DNA of 64,000 bases from an uncultured Anaerobiospirillum sp. (lineage in GTDB: Bacteria > Pseudomonadota > Gammaproteobacteria > Enterobacterales > Succinivibrionaceae): the NCBI GenBank assembly GCA_944389615.1, contig CALXNA010000005.1:1-64000 (forward strand). The letters run 5' to 3'. This document shows positions 54,762 to 62,868 of the stretch, piece by piece. Each line of letters begins with the position of its first letter. Position 1 is the stretch's first letter. Both the position numbers and the translations under genes were made by a program. A model generated the notes under the pieces. It searched no databases. It was given only the letters and a program-made list of their open reading frames with translations, and was not told where the DNA came from.

Positions 54762-56120
54762 ATGCACAGTCACAACTTCTACGATGTAACCGTCTGGGCC
54801 GCCGAGCATCAGCTGGATGTCTTTGCGGACATCGGCGCCGTCATCAACGCCATCATCGCCGAGATCAAACAGCGCCAAGCGCAGGTCGACGTCAAGGACG
54901 GCGGCAAGCCGGGCGCCACCATCTTCATCCCGGCCGGTGACTACCACCTCAAGACCCAAGCCGTCATTGACGTCAGCTACCTCAAGATCGTCGGTACCGG
55001 CCACGGCTTTACCTCCTCGTCCATCCGCTTCAATACTACGCCCGATGAGATCAAGCACTGGCACGAGGTATGGCCCGGCGGCAGCCGCATCATTAACGAC
55101 CTGCCGGGCAACCAAGCAGACGAAGCCCAAGGCGCCGCCATCTTGGTCGAGCGCAGCGGCAATCCACGCTTGAGCTCGCTGGAGTTTGAAAACTTCTGCA
55201 TCGATGGCCTGCACTTTGTGGCTGATGCCTCCGGTCGCCCCGATGTTGAAAACACCTACGAAAACGGCAAAACCGGCATCTACATCGCAAGCGCCAATGA
55301 CTCTACCCGCATTACTGCCATGGGCGTGGTCTATTGCGAGCATGGCATCACCATCTGCGATGCTGACGCCCTCACCATCGACAATAACTTCATCGCCGAG
55401 TGCGGCAACTGCATCGAGCTGCGCGGCAGCGGTCAAGCCTCGAAGATCGCCAACAACCTCATAGGTGCCGGTTACAAGGGCTACAGCATCTACGCCTGCA
55501 ACTTCGGCGGCCTGCTCATTGCGGCCAACAACATCTTCCCGCGCGGCAAGAGCTCCATTCACTTAAGCCATGTCACCCGCTCCAACATCACCTCCAATCG
55601 CCTGCACTCGTTCTACCCGGGCATGCTGATTTTGGATCAGGGCAGCTCCGAGAACTTGGTCGAAGGCAACCACCTCTTACGTGATCACGAGCCGTGGGCC
55701 CCGATGCAAGATTACGACAACGGCTTAAAAGACAACTTTGGCATGGTGGTCATCTCCGGCGACAACAACTCGGTCATCGCCAACCACCTATCCCAATGCA
55801 TCGATGCCCAATACCTCAAGTTCCCAGCAGGAAGCGACCCACGCCCGGTCGCAATCAAGGTACAAGCAGGCAGCGGCAACTTCATCGCCACCAACCACAT
55901 TGTGGGCACCACCACGCAGACCGCGGAGAGCAAGGCTTTAGCCAGCGCCTGCTTTAACACCCAAGTGGCCGCCCTCTTAACCACGCAGCAGCTGCAAGCA
56001 CTCCCGATGCTCCATGTGGTCGTCACCGCTGAGGCCTGCGCCAACACCGTCTTAGACTGCGGCCGCGCCGAGGAGCTGAGCATCGACCTCAGCGCCAACA
56101 CGGTACGCGCCCTGCCATAA
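54762..56120 (+). CDS. GH91 enzyme, probably intracellular difructose-anhydride hydrolase
   Basis: 452 residues of right-handed beta-helix type. Similar throughout to inulin fructotransferases: NFYDVTVWAAEHQLDVFADI at the N-terminus, IPAGDYHLKTQAVIDVSYLK, NFIAECGNCIEL, and later SENLVEGNHLL. The two catalytic acids of the family, spaced 11 apart, correspond to Asp202 and Glu213. Bacterial inulin fructotransferases are secreted. This protein has no signal peptide and follows a symporter gene, which fits the DFA-III-hydrolase branch that cleaves imported dianhydride to inulobiose. The exact reaction is inference. AAGGA precedes the ATG. Confidence 0.87.
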   Translation: MHSHNFYDVTVWAAEHQLDVFADIGAVINAIIAEIKQRQAQVDVKDGGKPGATIFIPAGDYHLKTQAVIDVSYLKIVGTGHGFTSSSIRFNTTPDEIKHWHEVWPGGSRIINDLPGNQADEAQGAAILVERSGNPRLSSLEFENFCIDGLHFVADASGRPDVENTYENGKTGIYIASANDSTRITAMGVVYCEHGITICDADALTIDNNFIAECGNCIELRGSGQASKIANNLIGAGYKGYSIYACNFGGLLIAANNIFPRGKSSIHLSHVTRSNITSNRLHSFYPGMLILDQGSSENLVEGNHLLRDHEPWAPMQDYDNGLKDNFGMVVISGDNNSVIANHLSQCIDAQYLKFPAGSDPRPVAIKVQAGSGNFIATNHIVGTTTQTAESKALASACFNTQVAALLTTQQLQALPMLHVVVTAEACANTVLDCGRAEELSIDLSANTVRALP

Positions 56121-56145
56121 CCCCATACACCTCAGAACTAACTCA

Positions 56146-56179
56146 AGCCCGCATGCTGCCACCGGCATGGGGGCTTTTT
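56146..56179 (+). terminator. Terminator of the symporter-GH91 operon
   Basis: AGCCCGCATGC and GCATGGGGGCT pair 10 of 11 around an eight-base loop, followed by TTTT. Confidence 0.85.
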
Positions 56180-56186
56180 GCGCCAG

Positions 56187-56568
56187 TTTTTGCTCTCGGT
56201 GGCAAAAACTCTCGCTGGTCGCCAACTTTTTGCTCTCCGCAGCAAAAACTTCCGCAGGTCTCCGACTTTTTGCTCTCGGCAGCAAAAACTCTCGCAAGTC
56301 GCCGACTTTTTGCTCTCCGTAGCAAAAACTCCCGAAGGTCTCCGACTTTTGCTCTCGACAGCAAAAACTCTCGCCGGTCTCCGACTTTTTGCTCTGCGCA
56401 GCAAAAACTCTCGCAGGTCTCCGACTTTTTACTCTGCGCAGCAAAAACTCCTGCCGGTTACCGACTTTTTACTCTGCGCAGCAAAAACTCCAGCCGGTCG
56501 CCGACTTTTTGCTCCCAGCAGCAAAAACTCCAGCCGGTCGCCGACTTTTTGCTCTTTAGAGCACAAAA
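56187..56568. repeat. Ten 40-bp hairpin repeats
   Basis: Units start at 56187, 56227, 56267, 56307, 56347, 56386, 56426, 56466, 56506 and 56546, a strict 40-bp period with one single-T deletion. Each unit holds TTTTTGCT, six variable bases, AGCAAAAA, an 8-bp inverted repeat. An 18-bp linker follows, of the form CTCTCGCAGGTCTCCGAC. Units seven and eight carry TTTTTACT with one mismatch. The last unit has a different, longer stem (TGCTCT TT AGAGCA). Confidence 0.95.
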
Positions 56569-56609
56569 GCAGGGAGCGCGTGCTAAGCTGAGCTTAAGGA
56601 GGGACTGCC

Positions 56610-57858
56610 ATGCCCCCCACTCAAGCCGCGCCCCCACTATCTCAACCAGCTGCTGGCGGCCCCAGACACAGCGCCCATTAAGCTCATCACCGGCATGCGC
56701 CGCTGCGGTAAGTCCAGCTTGCTGCGGCTCTTAAGTGAACACCTCAAGGCCCACGGCATTCCTGCCGCGCAAATCGTGACACTCGACGGCGAGCGCTCGC
56801 CTCTGAGCAGCACTGCGCTCTATCACCACGTCAAGACCCGCGCGCTCCCGGGGCAGCGGCTCTATCTCTTGTGCGATGAAGTGCAGCACATCCCAGCATG
56901 GGCTGCGGCCGTCCGCGCCCTGCAGGCTGACTTTGACTGCGCCATCTACCTCACCAACTCGCAGCGCCTTTCCGCCGCTGACACGTCTTGCCTATCTGGA
57001 CGTCTTAAGGAGATCAAAGTGCTGCCGCTCTCTTAGCGCGAGTTTCTAGCCTTTAAAGACGAGCCGGGCAGTAACCCTGAAGACTTGCGCACGCTCTTTA
57101 TGCACTATCTGCGCTATGGCGGCCTGCCAAGCTTGGTAGCAGTGAGCGCTGAGCAAGCTTTTACTGCGCTCGATGACAGCTACGCGGCGGTTATGCTGCA
57201 TGATGTTATTGAGCGTCGCGGTGCGCGCCCGCTCACGGATGCGCAGTTGCTGCGCACCATTGCACAGTATCTGGCAGCACACCTCGGCACCCCGCTCTCG
57301 GTATCCACTCTCGGCCCCAAGGTGCAGGCTACACGCCCCATCCCCAGCTTCCACACGGTGCAGGCCTATGTCCGCGCGCTCTGTGATAGCTACTGCTGTA
57401 CGGCGGTCAAGCGCTACGACCTCAAGCGCCACGAATACCTGAGCACCTTGGGTAAGTTCTATTGGGCCGACCTTGGGCGGTGCCACTACCTCTCAGGCGC
57501 CCTCTCAAGTCCCTGCGGCCAACCTGAACTTGAGCATGTGGTCTACTGGGAGCTCATCGGCCGCGGCTATAACGTCGCTCTCGGCAAGCTCGACCAGCAC
57601 GAAGTCAGCTTTATCGCCACTCGGGCTACCGAAAGGCTCTATCTCCAAGTGACCCCCTCTCTGCGCGCTCCCGAGCACCGTTCCCGCGTACTTACGCCGT
57701 TGCGCAAGCTTGATGCGAACTCCAAGCTCGTGCTGACCCTTGAGCCGGGACTTTACACGGAGGCAGGCATCACCGTCCGCTACGTGATTGACTGGCTGCG
57801 CGATAGCTTTGAGCAAGAAAGTGAGAGCTTGAGCACTGGGCAAGCGCCGCGATCATGA
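56610..57858 (+). pseudogene. AAA_14 / DUF4143 ATPase, disrupted
   Basis: A strong AAGGAGGG precedes ATG 56610, but a run of six C at 56613-56618 puts the ATG one base out of frame. The true frame reads LKPRPHYLNQLLAA, then ITGMRRCGKSSLLRLL (Walker A) and LYLLCDEVQHI (Walker B). At 57034-57036 an in-frame TAG replaces the residue before REFLAFK in the family motif LPLS-x-xEFL. After it the C-terminal DUF4143-like part continues cleanly to 57858. Two lesions in an otherwise intact gene suggest recent loss. Loss of one C would restore the start. Confidence 0.85.
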
Positions 57859-57976
57859 CTAACATAAGGGCAGCGGCCGCGGGCGCGTCACCGCAGAGTC
57901 ACCGCAGACGCGTCTTAGCCTGCTCAGTTTAGTGGGCCTGCGTCCTGTTGGGCCTGTATGTGATGGAGGATAATCG

Positions 57977-59023
57977 ATGGCGCAGATCAATGTACTAAAG
58001 CCAACCTTGGTGCTGTCAGCCTTAGCCTTAGCGCTGGCAGGCTGCACCAGCACCACTCAAGACACCGCAATGGTGAGCCACCAATTGGTGCCACTTGAGA
58101 CGGTCAGCCCGGAGCTCTCAGCTATGGCAGCCGCGGCACCGACCGGCTGGGATGTCCACCCGCAAAGCCAAGCGGAGTGGGATGCCTTCGTGCAAAGCTC
58201 GGTACCGGGCAGCGAGCAGTTTGCGCAGGATATGATCGACCGCTATGACCTGACGGTCAGCGAGGAGCTCATCGCGGGGGTACCGTGCTTTAGAATTGTG
58301 CCGCCCAACCAAAGCGAGGACAAAAAGGACAAGGTCTTAGTCTTTTTCCATGGCGGTGGCTATGTGCTCAACCCGGGCAAGTCGGGCCTGACTGAGGCCA
58401 CGCAGATGGCAGGCATCAGCGGCTACACCATTATCAGCATCGACTATCGCATGGCGCCGAAGTATCCTTTCCCGGCCGCCATTGACGATGGCTTAGCCGT
58501 GTACCAAGAGCTCTTAAAGACGGTACCGGCCGAGAAGATCGGCGTCTTTGGTACCTCCACCGGTGGCGCCATGAGCCTGATTTTGCCGCTGCAATGCCAA
58601 GACCACGGCATTGCCCTGCCCGGCGCAGTCGCAGCTGGTACGCCATGGAGTGATATTGCTAAGGTCGGCGACACCTACTTTAGCAACGAAGGCGATGACA
58701 ATGTCTTAGTCAGCTACGACGGCTGGCTTAAGGCCGCCGCCGAGGTCTACGCCAATGGCCACGACCTCAAAGACCCATACCTCTCGCCGGTCTATGGTGA
58801 TTACTCAAACTTCCCGCCTCTGCTCTTAGTCTCGGGCACCCGTGACCTGTTCTTGAGCAACACGGTACGCGTCCAAGACAAGATGCTCAAGGCGCAGCGC
58901 CCAGTCGAGCTCATCGTGTACGAGGGCATCTCACATGCGCAATACTACTTTAACCCAGAGGCGCCGGAGACCACCCAGCACTTTATCAACCTCAAGAACT
59001 TCTTTGAGCACTACTTAAAGTAG
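57977..59023 (+). CDS. Lipoprotein esterase of the hormone-sensitive-lipase type
   Basis: 348 residues. Signal peptide with lipobox LAGC (Cys23), so it is membrane-anchored and periplasmic or exported. The alpha/beta-hydrolase part has the oxyanion motif HGGGY (125-129), nucleophile GTSTG (Ser194), an acid probably in SGTRDLF, and the histidine in ISHAQYY. These are as in Aes-like carboxylesterases. GGAGGA precedes the ATG. It is a single gene with its own terminator. Substrate unknown. Confidence 0.9.
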   Translation: MAQINVLKPTLVLSALALALAGCTSTTQDTAMVSHQLVPLETVSPELSAMAAAAPTGWDVHPQSQAEWDAFVQSSVPGSEQFAQDMIDRYDLTVSEELIAGVPCFRIVPPNQSEDKKDKVLVFFHGGGYVLNPGKSGLTEATQMAGISGYTIISIDYRMAPKYPFPAAIDDGLAVYQELLKTVPAEKIGVFGTSTGGAMSLILPLQCQDHGIALPGAVAAGTPWSDIAKVGDTYFSNEGDDNVLVSYDGWLKAAAEVYANGHDLKDPYLSPVYGDYSNFPPLLLVSGTRDLFLSNTVRVQDKMLKAQRPVELIVYEGISHAQYYFNPEAPETTQHFINLKNFFEHYLK

Positions 59024-59049
59024 CAGGCCCCTGCCTACTCTGAGGCTAT

Positions 59050-59073
59050 GCCGCAGCATCTGCTGCGGCTTTT
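59050..59073 (+). terminator. Terminator of the lipoprotein esterase
   Basis: GCCGCAGC ATCT GCTGCGGC, perfect 8-bp stem, then TTTT. It overlaps the stop codon of the opposing XRE gene by two bases. Confidence 0.9.
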
Positions 59074-59296
59074 AGCCATGGAAGGTGGCCAGCGACTGTT
59101 CGTCTAAGAACGTGCACACCCGATAGAGCGTATCGTACTCGCACTTGGCCGGATTGTTCTCGACCTTGGAGATGGTAGCTTGGCGCATGTTCACCAGCTG
59201 CGCCAGCTCCGCTTGGGTCAAATTCAGGGACTTGCGCCGATTGCGCAAGACGCGGCCAAAGCTAGGGGTACCAATCTGCTCAATTAATTCTTGCAT
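59072..59296 (-). CDS. XRE-type regulator, HipB-like, without HipA
   Basis: 74 residues from ATG 59296 behind GGAG. The helix-turn-helix covers LNLTQAELAQLVNMRQATIS, followed by KVENNP as in HipB antitoxins. The HipB partner kinase HipA normally adjoins, but no toxin gene lies on either side here. The preceding longer frame to 59368 lacks support. A solitary regulator or antitoxin remnant. Confidence 0.8.
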   Translation of the reverse strand: MQELIEQIGTPSFGRVLRNRRKSLNLTQAELAQLVNMRQATISKVENNPAKCEYDTLYRVCTFLDEQSLATFHG

Positions 59297-59481
59297 GCCA
59301 TCTCCCGGGCCTTCTCTCACTGCCCTGTCGGCAGCCGCGCTGCCTTCAGGCAGCATCATTACCAGCATTGTAGCGCAAAAGTGCGCCTCGCCCGCCCGCC
59401 TTCCATCAACCAGTGCTCGCCCCCACCAATACAGGGGCAGCCGGTGATGCCCTCCTTGCCGTGAGGCGGGCGCCTGAGCGC

Positions 59482-61008
59482 CTAATCCGGGCGCGCAGGA
59501 TTCAACGCTTCTTGGACGATGTGGTAGTTGACACCGTCATCATCGCGCACGAAGGTCAGGCGGTGGTTGATCCCGGCTGGGGCGTCTTCTTCGTGATGCG
59601 AGACGAAGAGGATCGAGGTCTTGCCGCGCTCGATGATGTAGGTGATAAAGGAGCGCACTAAGGCGCGGCCGTAAGCGTCGAGGCCTTGCAGCGGCTCATC
59701 TAAGATCAAAAGCGGCGGCTGCTTGACCAAGGAGCGCACGATTAAGAGCATGCGCTGCTGGCCAAAGGACAGGGCCTTAAAGGACTTCATCTCATCGTGC
59801 TCAAGCCCCACGAGCTTAAGCCACGCCCGCGCCACCGCCAGCTCATGATCGCCCGGCTGCTGATAGAGGCCAATCGAGTCGTAAAAGCCCGAGAGCACGA
59901 CGTGCAACACCGGAGAGCTGACGCGATAGTCAAGGTGCAAGGCCCCTGAGACATAGCCGTAGCACTTCTTGATGTCCCAGATCGACTCGCCGGTGCCACG
60001 CTTGTAGCCAAAGACAGTGACGTCGTTGACGTAGACCAGTGGATTATCGCCGGTGATGAGCGAGAGCAAGGTCGACTTGCCTGCACCGTTAGGGCCAACA
60101 ATCTGCCAATGCTCGCCCGGGTTGACGGTAAAGGTTAAGTCCTTGAGCACCGGGCGGTCATAGGTGATGTTGACCTTGTTAAGCGCCACAATCGGGGCGT
60201 TAGGGTCGGCAAGCTTGACCGCAAACTGGGCCGGAGGCTCAGGCAGCGCCACCGGCGGCAGGCTGCCGCAGTAGAGCAAGGCCTGCGCCTCGGGATCTTG
60301 CAGCAGCGCCTCGCGCGTATCGAGCTTGGTCAAGCTCAAGTCGGAGATGAGACCGAGCGCCGTGAGCTCAGAGGGGATCTCATCGGGACGGTTGACGATG
60401 AGCACCATCGGCTCGCGGTAGAACTTATGGATGTAGCCGATGATCTCCAACAGCTGTTTGCGGCTTTCAACATCCAAGGCATCAAACGGGCAGTCGAAGA
60501 TGAGCAAGTCAGGCTTGGCGCCTAATGCGCGCGCCAGCAGAATCTTGCGGCCTTCACCGCCAGATAAGGTGCGAATCGGGCGCTGCAAAAGCGGCGCTAA
60601 GTTTAAGGCCACCACTGCCTCATGCACGCTCTTAGGGTCTAAGCCCTCGAGCAGGTCTTGGGCGAGCAGGCCCTGCTCTTCTTTGGCGGTGGTCGCATCA
60701 CTATTGCGCAGATTGTAGTCGGCCTCAAACAGCTCTTGCTGCCCCTCAAAGGACACGAGCTGCGCGCGATAGCCCAAGGCATTGCGCTCCAACGCTTTGC
60801 CCTCTAAAGCTTCACCATCCGACTCTGTGAGCTTGACCTCGCCTGAGATCAAAGGCAGCTCCCCGGCCAAGGCCCGCGCCAGCGCCGTTTTGCCCGAGCC
60901 ATTGTGGCCTAAGAGCACAATCAGGTCGTGGTCATGAAGTTGCAGCGCGTCGATCGCCACGGTCAATTCATCGCACAGACGAAACTTAGTGTTACTAAAG
61001 GTGAGCAT
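59482..61008 (-). CDS. ModF-like double ABC ATPase
   Basis: 508 residues, two ABC domains and no membrane part. Domain 1: Walker A GHNGSGKT, signature LSGGEGRK, and LLIFDCPFDALD, where Cys-Pro replaces the usual Glu-Pro, so the first site may be poor in catalysis. Domain 2: GPNGAGKS, LSFGQQRM, LLILDEPLQGLD. Length and order match ModF of the molybdate locus, but no mod transport genes are here. ATG 61008 is used; the longer frame is unsupported. Confidence 0.85.
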   Translation of the reverse strand: MLTFSNTKFRLCDELTVAIDALQLHDHDLIVLLGHNGSGKTALARALAGELPLISGEVKLTESDGEALEGKALERNALGYRAQLVSFEGQQELFEADYNLRNSDATTAKEEQGLLAQDLLEGLDPKSVHEAVVALNLAPLLQRPIRTLSGGEGRKILLARALGAKPDLLIFDCPFDALDVESRKQLLEIIGYIHKFYREPMVLIVNRPDEIPSELTALGLISDLSLTKLDTREALLQDPEAQALLYCGSLPPVALPEPPAQFAVKLADPNAPIVALNKVNITYDRPVLKDLTFTVNPGEHWQIVGPNGAGKSTLLSLITGDNPLVYVNDVTVFGYKRGTGESIWDIKKCYGYVSGALHLDYRVSSPVLHVVLSGFYDSIGLYQQPGDHELAVARAWLKLVGLEHDEMKSFKALSFGQQRMLLIVRSLVKQPPLLILDEPLQGLDAYGRALVRSFITYIIERGKTSILFVSHHEEDAPAGINHRLTFVRDDDGVNYHIVQEALNPARPD

Positions 61009-61170
61009 CGCAATAGCCTCTGACAAAAACCACGACCGCGCCGTCGCCCGGCCGAGCGCCAACCTAGGCGCAACCACCGCCGCATTATAGGCGCCCGCCC
61101 CCACGGGGACGGGGCTGCCCTACAATCGGGCAGCGCACGCTCCTTGCCCCATTTTGTAGCAAGCAGGCAT

Positions 61171-61208
61171 AAAAAAGCCCAGCTGGGCCGCAGCTCAACT
61201 AGGCTTGG
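61171..61208 (-). terminator. Terminator of the acetyltransferase gene
   Basis: On the minus strand a stem ending in GCTGGGC is followed directly by TTTTTT. It lies 75-105 bases after the stop. Confidence 0.65.
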
Positions 61209-61279
61209 CGCCGCACGCTCGGTGGTGTAACAAGCTGCGGCCTAAGGAGGTGTATGAAACTGACAGTGCGTGGCGCCCG

Positions 61280-61897
61280 CTAGTGCTGCTGGCAGCACTT
61301 AGGTGGGACTAAGTACTTGTTCTTATCCTCAGCGGTAATCTTGCGCAGCACGCGGCATGGATTGCCTACGGCGACCACGCCATCAGGAATGTCCTTATTG
61401 ACCAAGGAACCGGCGCCAATCACGACATTGGAGCCAATGGTAACGCCCGGCAGGATGCAGACATTGGAGCCGATCCAGACATCGTTGCCGATGGTGACCG
61501 GGTAGGCGTACTCGATACCACTATTGCGCGTCTCAGCATCAATCGGGTGGCCTGCGGTGGTGATGTTGACGTTGGAGGCGATAAAGACGTTGTTGCCAAT
61601 GCGCACCTTGGCAGGGTCTAAGATGCACAGATTGTGGTTGGCAAAGAAGTTGTCGCCCACTTCAATGTTATAGCCATAGTCGCAGAAGAAGGGGGCCAAG
61701 ATGCAGGTGTTCTTGCCATGCTTGCCCAAGAGCTCATCGATGATTTGGCTCAAGCGCTCGCCCTGCGACGGCTTGGTCTGGTAGTTGAACTCAAAGCACA
61801 AATCCTTGGCCTTGATGCGCTCTGCGGCCAACTCCGGCTCATCGGCAGTACCATCATAGAGATAACCGGCATCACGTAACTCACGAACCTTACTCAT
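61280..61897 (-). CDS. Maltose/galactoside-type O-acetyltransferase
   Basis: Cytoplasmic acetyl-CoA-dependent sugar acetyltransferase, 205 residues. N-terminal mac domain, then left-handed beta-helix hexapeptides: IGNNVFIASNVNITT, IGNDVWIGSNVCILPGVTIG and SNVVIGAGSLV. The catalytic His is His117 in AGHPID. The end carries an unusual PPKCCQQH with two adjacent cysteines. ATG 61897 follows GAGGATAAGG. Confidence 0.92.
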   Translation of the reverse strand: MSKVRELRDAGYLYDGTADEPELAAERIKAKDLCFEFNYQTKPSQGERLSQIIDELLGKHGKNTCILAPFFCDYGYNIEVGDNFFANHNLCILDPAKVRIGNNVFIASNVNITTAGHPIDAETRNSGIEYAYPVTIGNDVWIGSNVCILPGVTIGSNVVIGAGSLVNKDIPDGVVAVGNPCRVLRKITAEDKNKYLVPPKCCQQH

Positions 61898-62279
61898 AAC
61901 CTTATCCTCGCAGGCAGCGCCCGCTGCAAAAACCGAACTTCCGAGGCTCAGCCTCAACTTACGTTCAGTTTAGCAAAAAGGTTAATCCCGGCGATAAATC
62001 GGCCCATTTGATGTCATTTTTCGGCATGCTGAGGATAATCCAGCGTAGTTTGCTTACCGCCGACGTCCGCAGTTTTTGTGATCGCTCCGACAAAAATTGC
62101 TCCCCAGTCTTGTCCCGGCCTTGCCCCAGCAATGCCCCGGCGCTGCCCTAGGCGGGGGCGTCCGCCGCCTTGTCACGGAGCGTGACCGCATTTCCTTTGA
62201 CAAGGGCCGCGCAGACGCGTAGCTTAGAACAGATTCTGCGCTCCGCGCAGCGTACTATTGTGATTACATCGAGGTTGTC
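61898..62279. other. Divergent control region, acetyltransferase and ridA
   Basis: No gene. TTTTTGT, ten bases, ACAAAAA is a perfect inverted repeat at 62073-62096. A TACTAT near 62253 could be the ridA -10. Confidence 0.4.
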
Positions 62280-62660
62280 ATGGCTAAAGAAGTCATCAGC
62301 TCGGTCAATGCCCCTAAGGCCATTGGCCCTTACAGCTCCGCCATCAAAAGCAGCAATATGCTCTTTGTCTCAGGTCAGATCCCAGTAAACCCGGCTACCG
62401 GTGAAATTCCGCAGGACATCACCGCCCAAGCCCACCAGAGCCTGCGCAACTTAAAGGCCTTAGTCGAAGAGGCCGGTTTTAGCCTGTCCGATGTCGTCAA
62501 GACCACTGTCTTCTTAGCCGACATCAACGACTTTGCCGCTATCAACGAAGTCTACGCCTCCTATTTTGCCGAGCCATTCCCAACCCGCTCGTGCGTCGCG
62601 GTCAAGGACTTACCGAAGGCCGTCGGCATCGAGATCGAGTGCATCTGCATTAAGGGCTAA
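62280..62660 (+). CDS. ridA: Enamine/imine deaminase RidA
   Basis: YjgF/YER057c/UK114 family, 126 residues, trimeric. It hydrolyses reactive enamine intermediates formed by PLP enzymes. Typical stretches: [20 protein letters not shown] with [13 protein letters not shown], and the active-site Arg in [18 protein letters not shown] precedes the ATG. The next gene encodes a PLP-dependent lyase, a fitting neighbour because such enzymes release RidA substrates. Confidence 0.96.
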   Translation: MAKEVISSVNAPKAIGPYSSAIKSSNMLFVSGQIPVNPATGEIPQDITAQAHQSLRNLKALVEEAGFSLSDVVKTTVFLADINDFAAINEVYASYFAEPFPTRSCVAVKDLPKAVGIEIECICIKG

Positions 62661-62679
62661 GCCCCAAGCTTAACGCCCC

Positions 62680-62726
62680 AAGCCCAGCCTGCTCCGAGCT
62701 TTGGCCCTGCGCAGCGCTGGGCTTTT
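62680..62726 (+). terminator. Terminator of ridA
   Basis: AAGCCCAGC and GCTGGGCTT pair over 9 bp across a 27-base loop, then TTTT. The long loop makes it a moderate candidate. Confidence 0.6.
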
Positions 62727-62868
62727 GCTTTAGAATAGAGGCTCGGTAAGCCTTGGGCCAGCGCGCGCCGCACCAGCACCGCGCGCAGAGTACGCGCGCA
62801 GCACGCCGCACCCGCGACACGTGCCGAGCGCCGCGCACGCAGGCCCGCGTTGGGAGTAAGGAAGCATC

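Noticed and set aside
56187..56568. CRISPR array
   Set aside because: Unit is 40 bp in total, with only a few variable bases lying in a hairpin loop. There are no spacer-length unique segments and no cas genes.
59072..59296. HipBA toxin-antitoxin module
   Set aside because: Only the HipB-like regulator is present; neighbours are an esterase and an ABC ATPase, not a HipA kinase.
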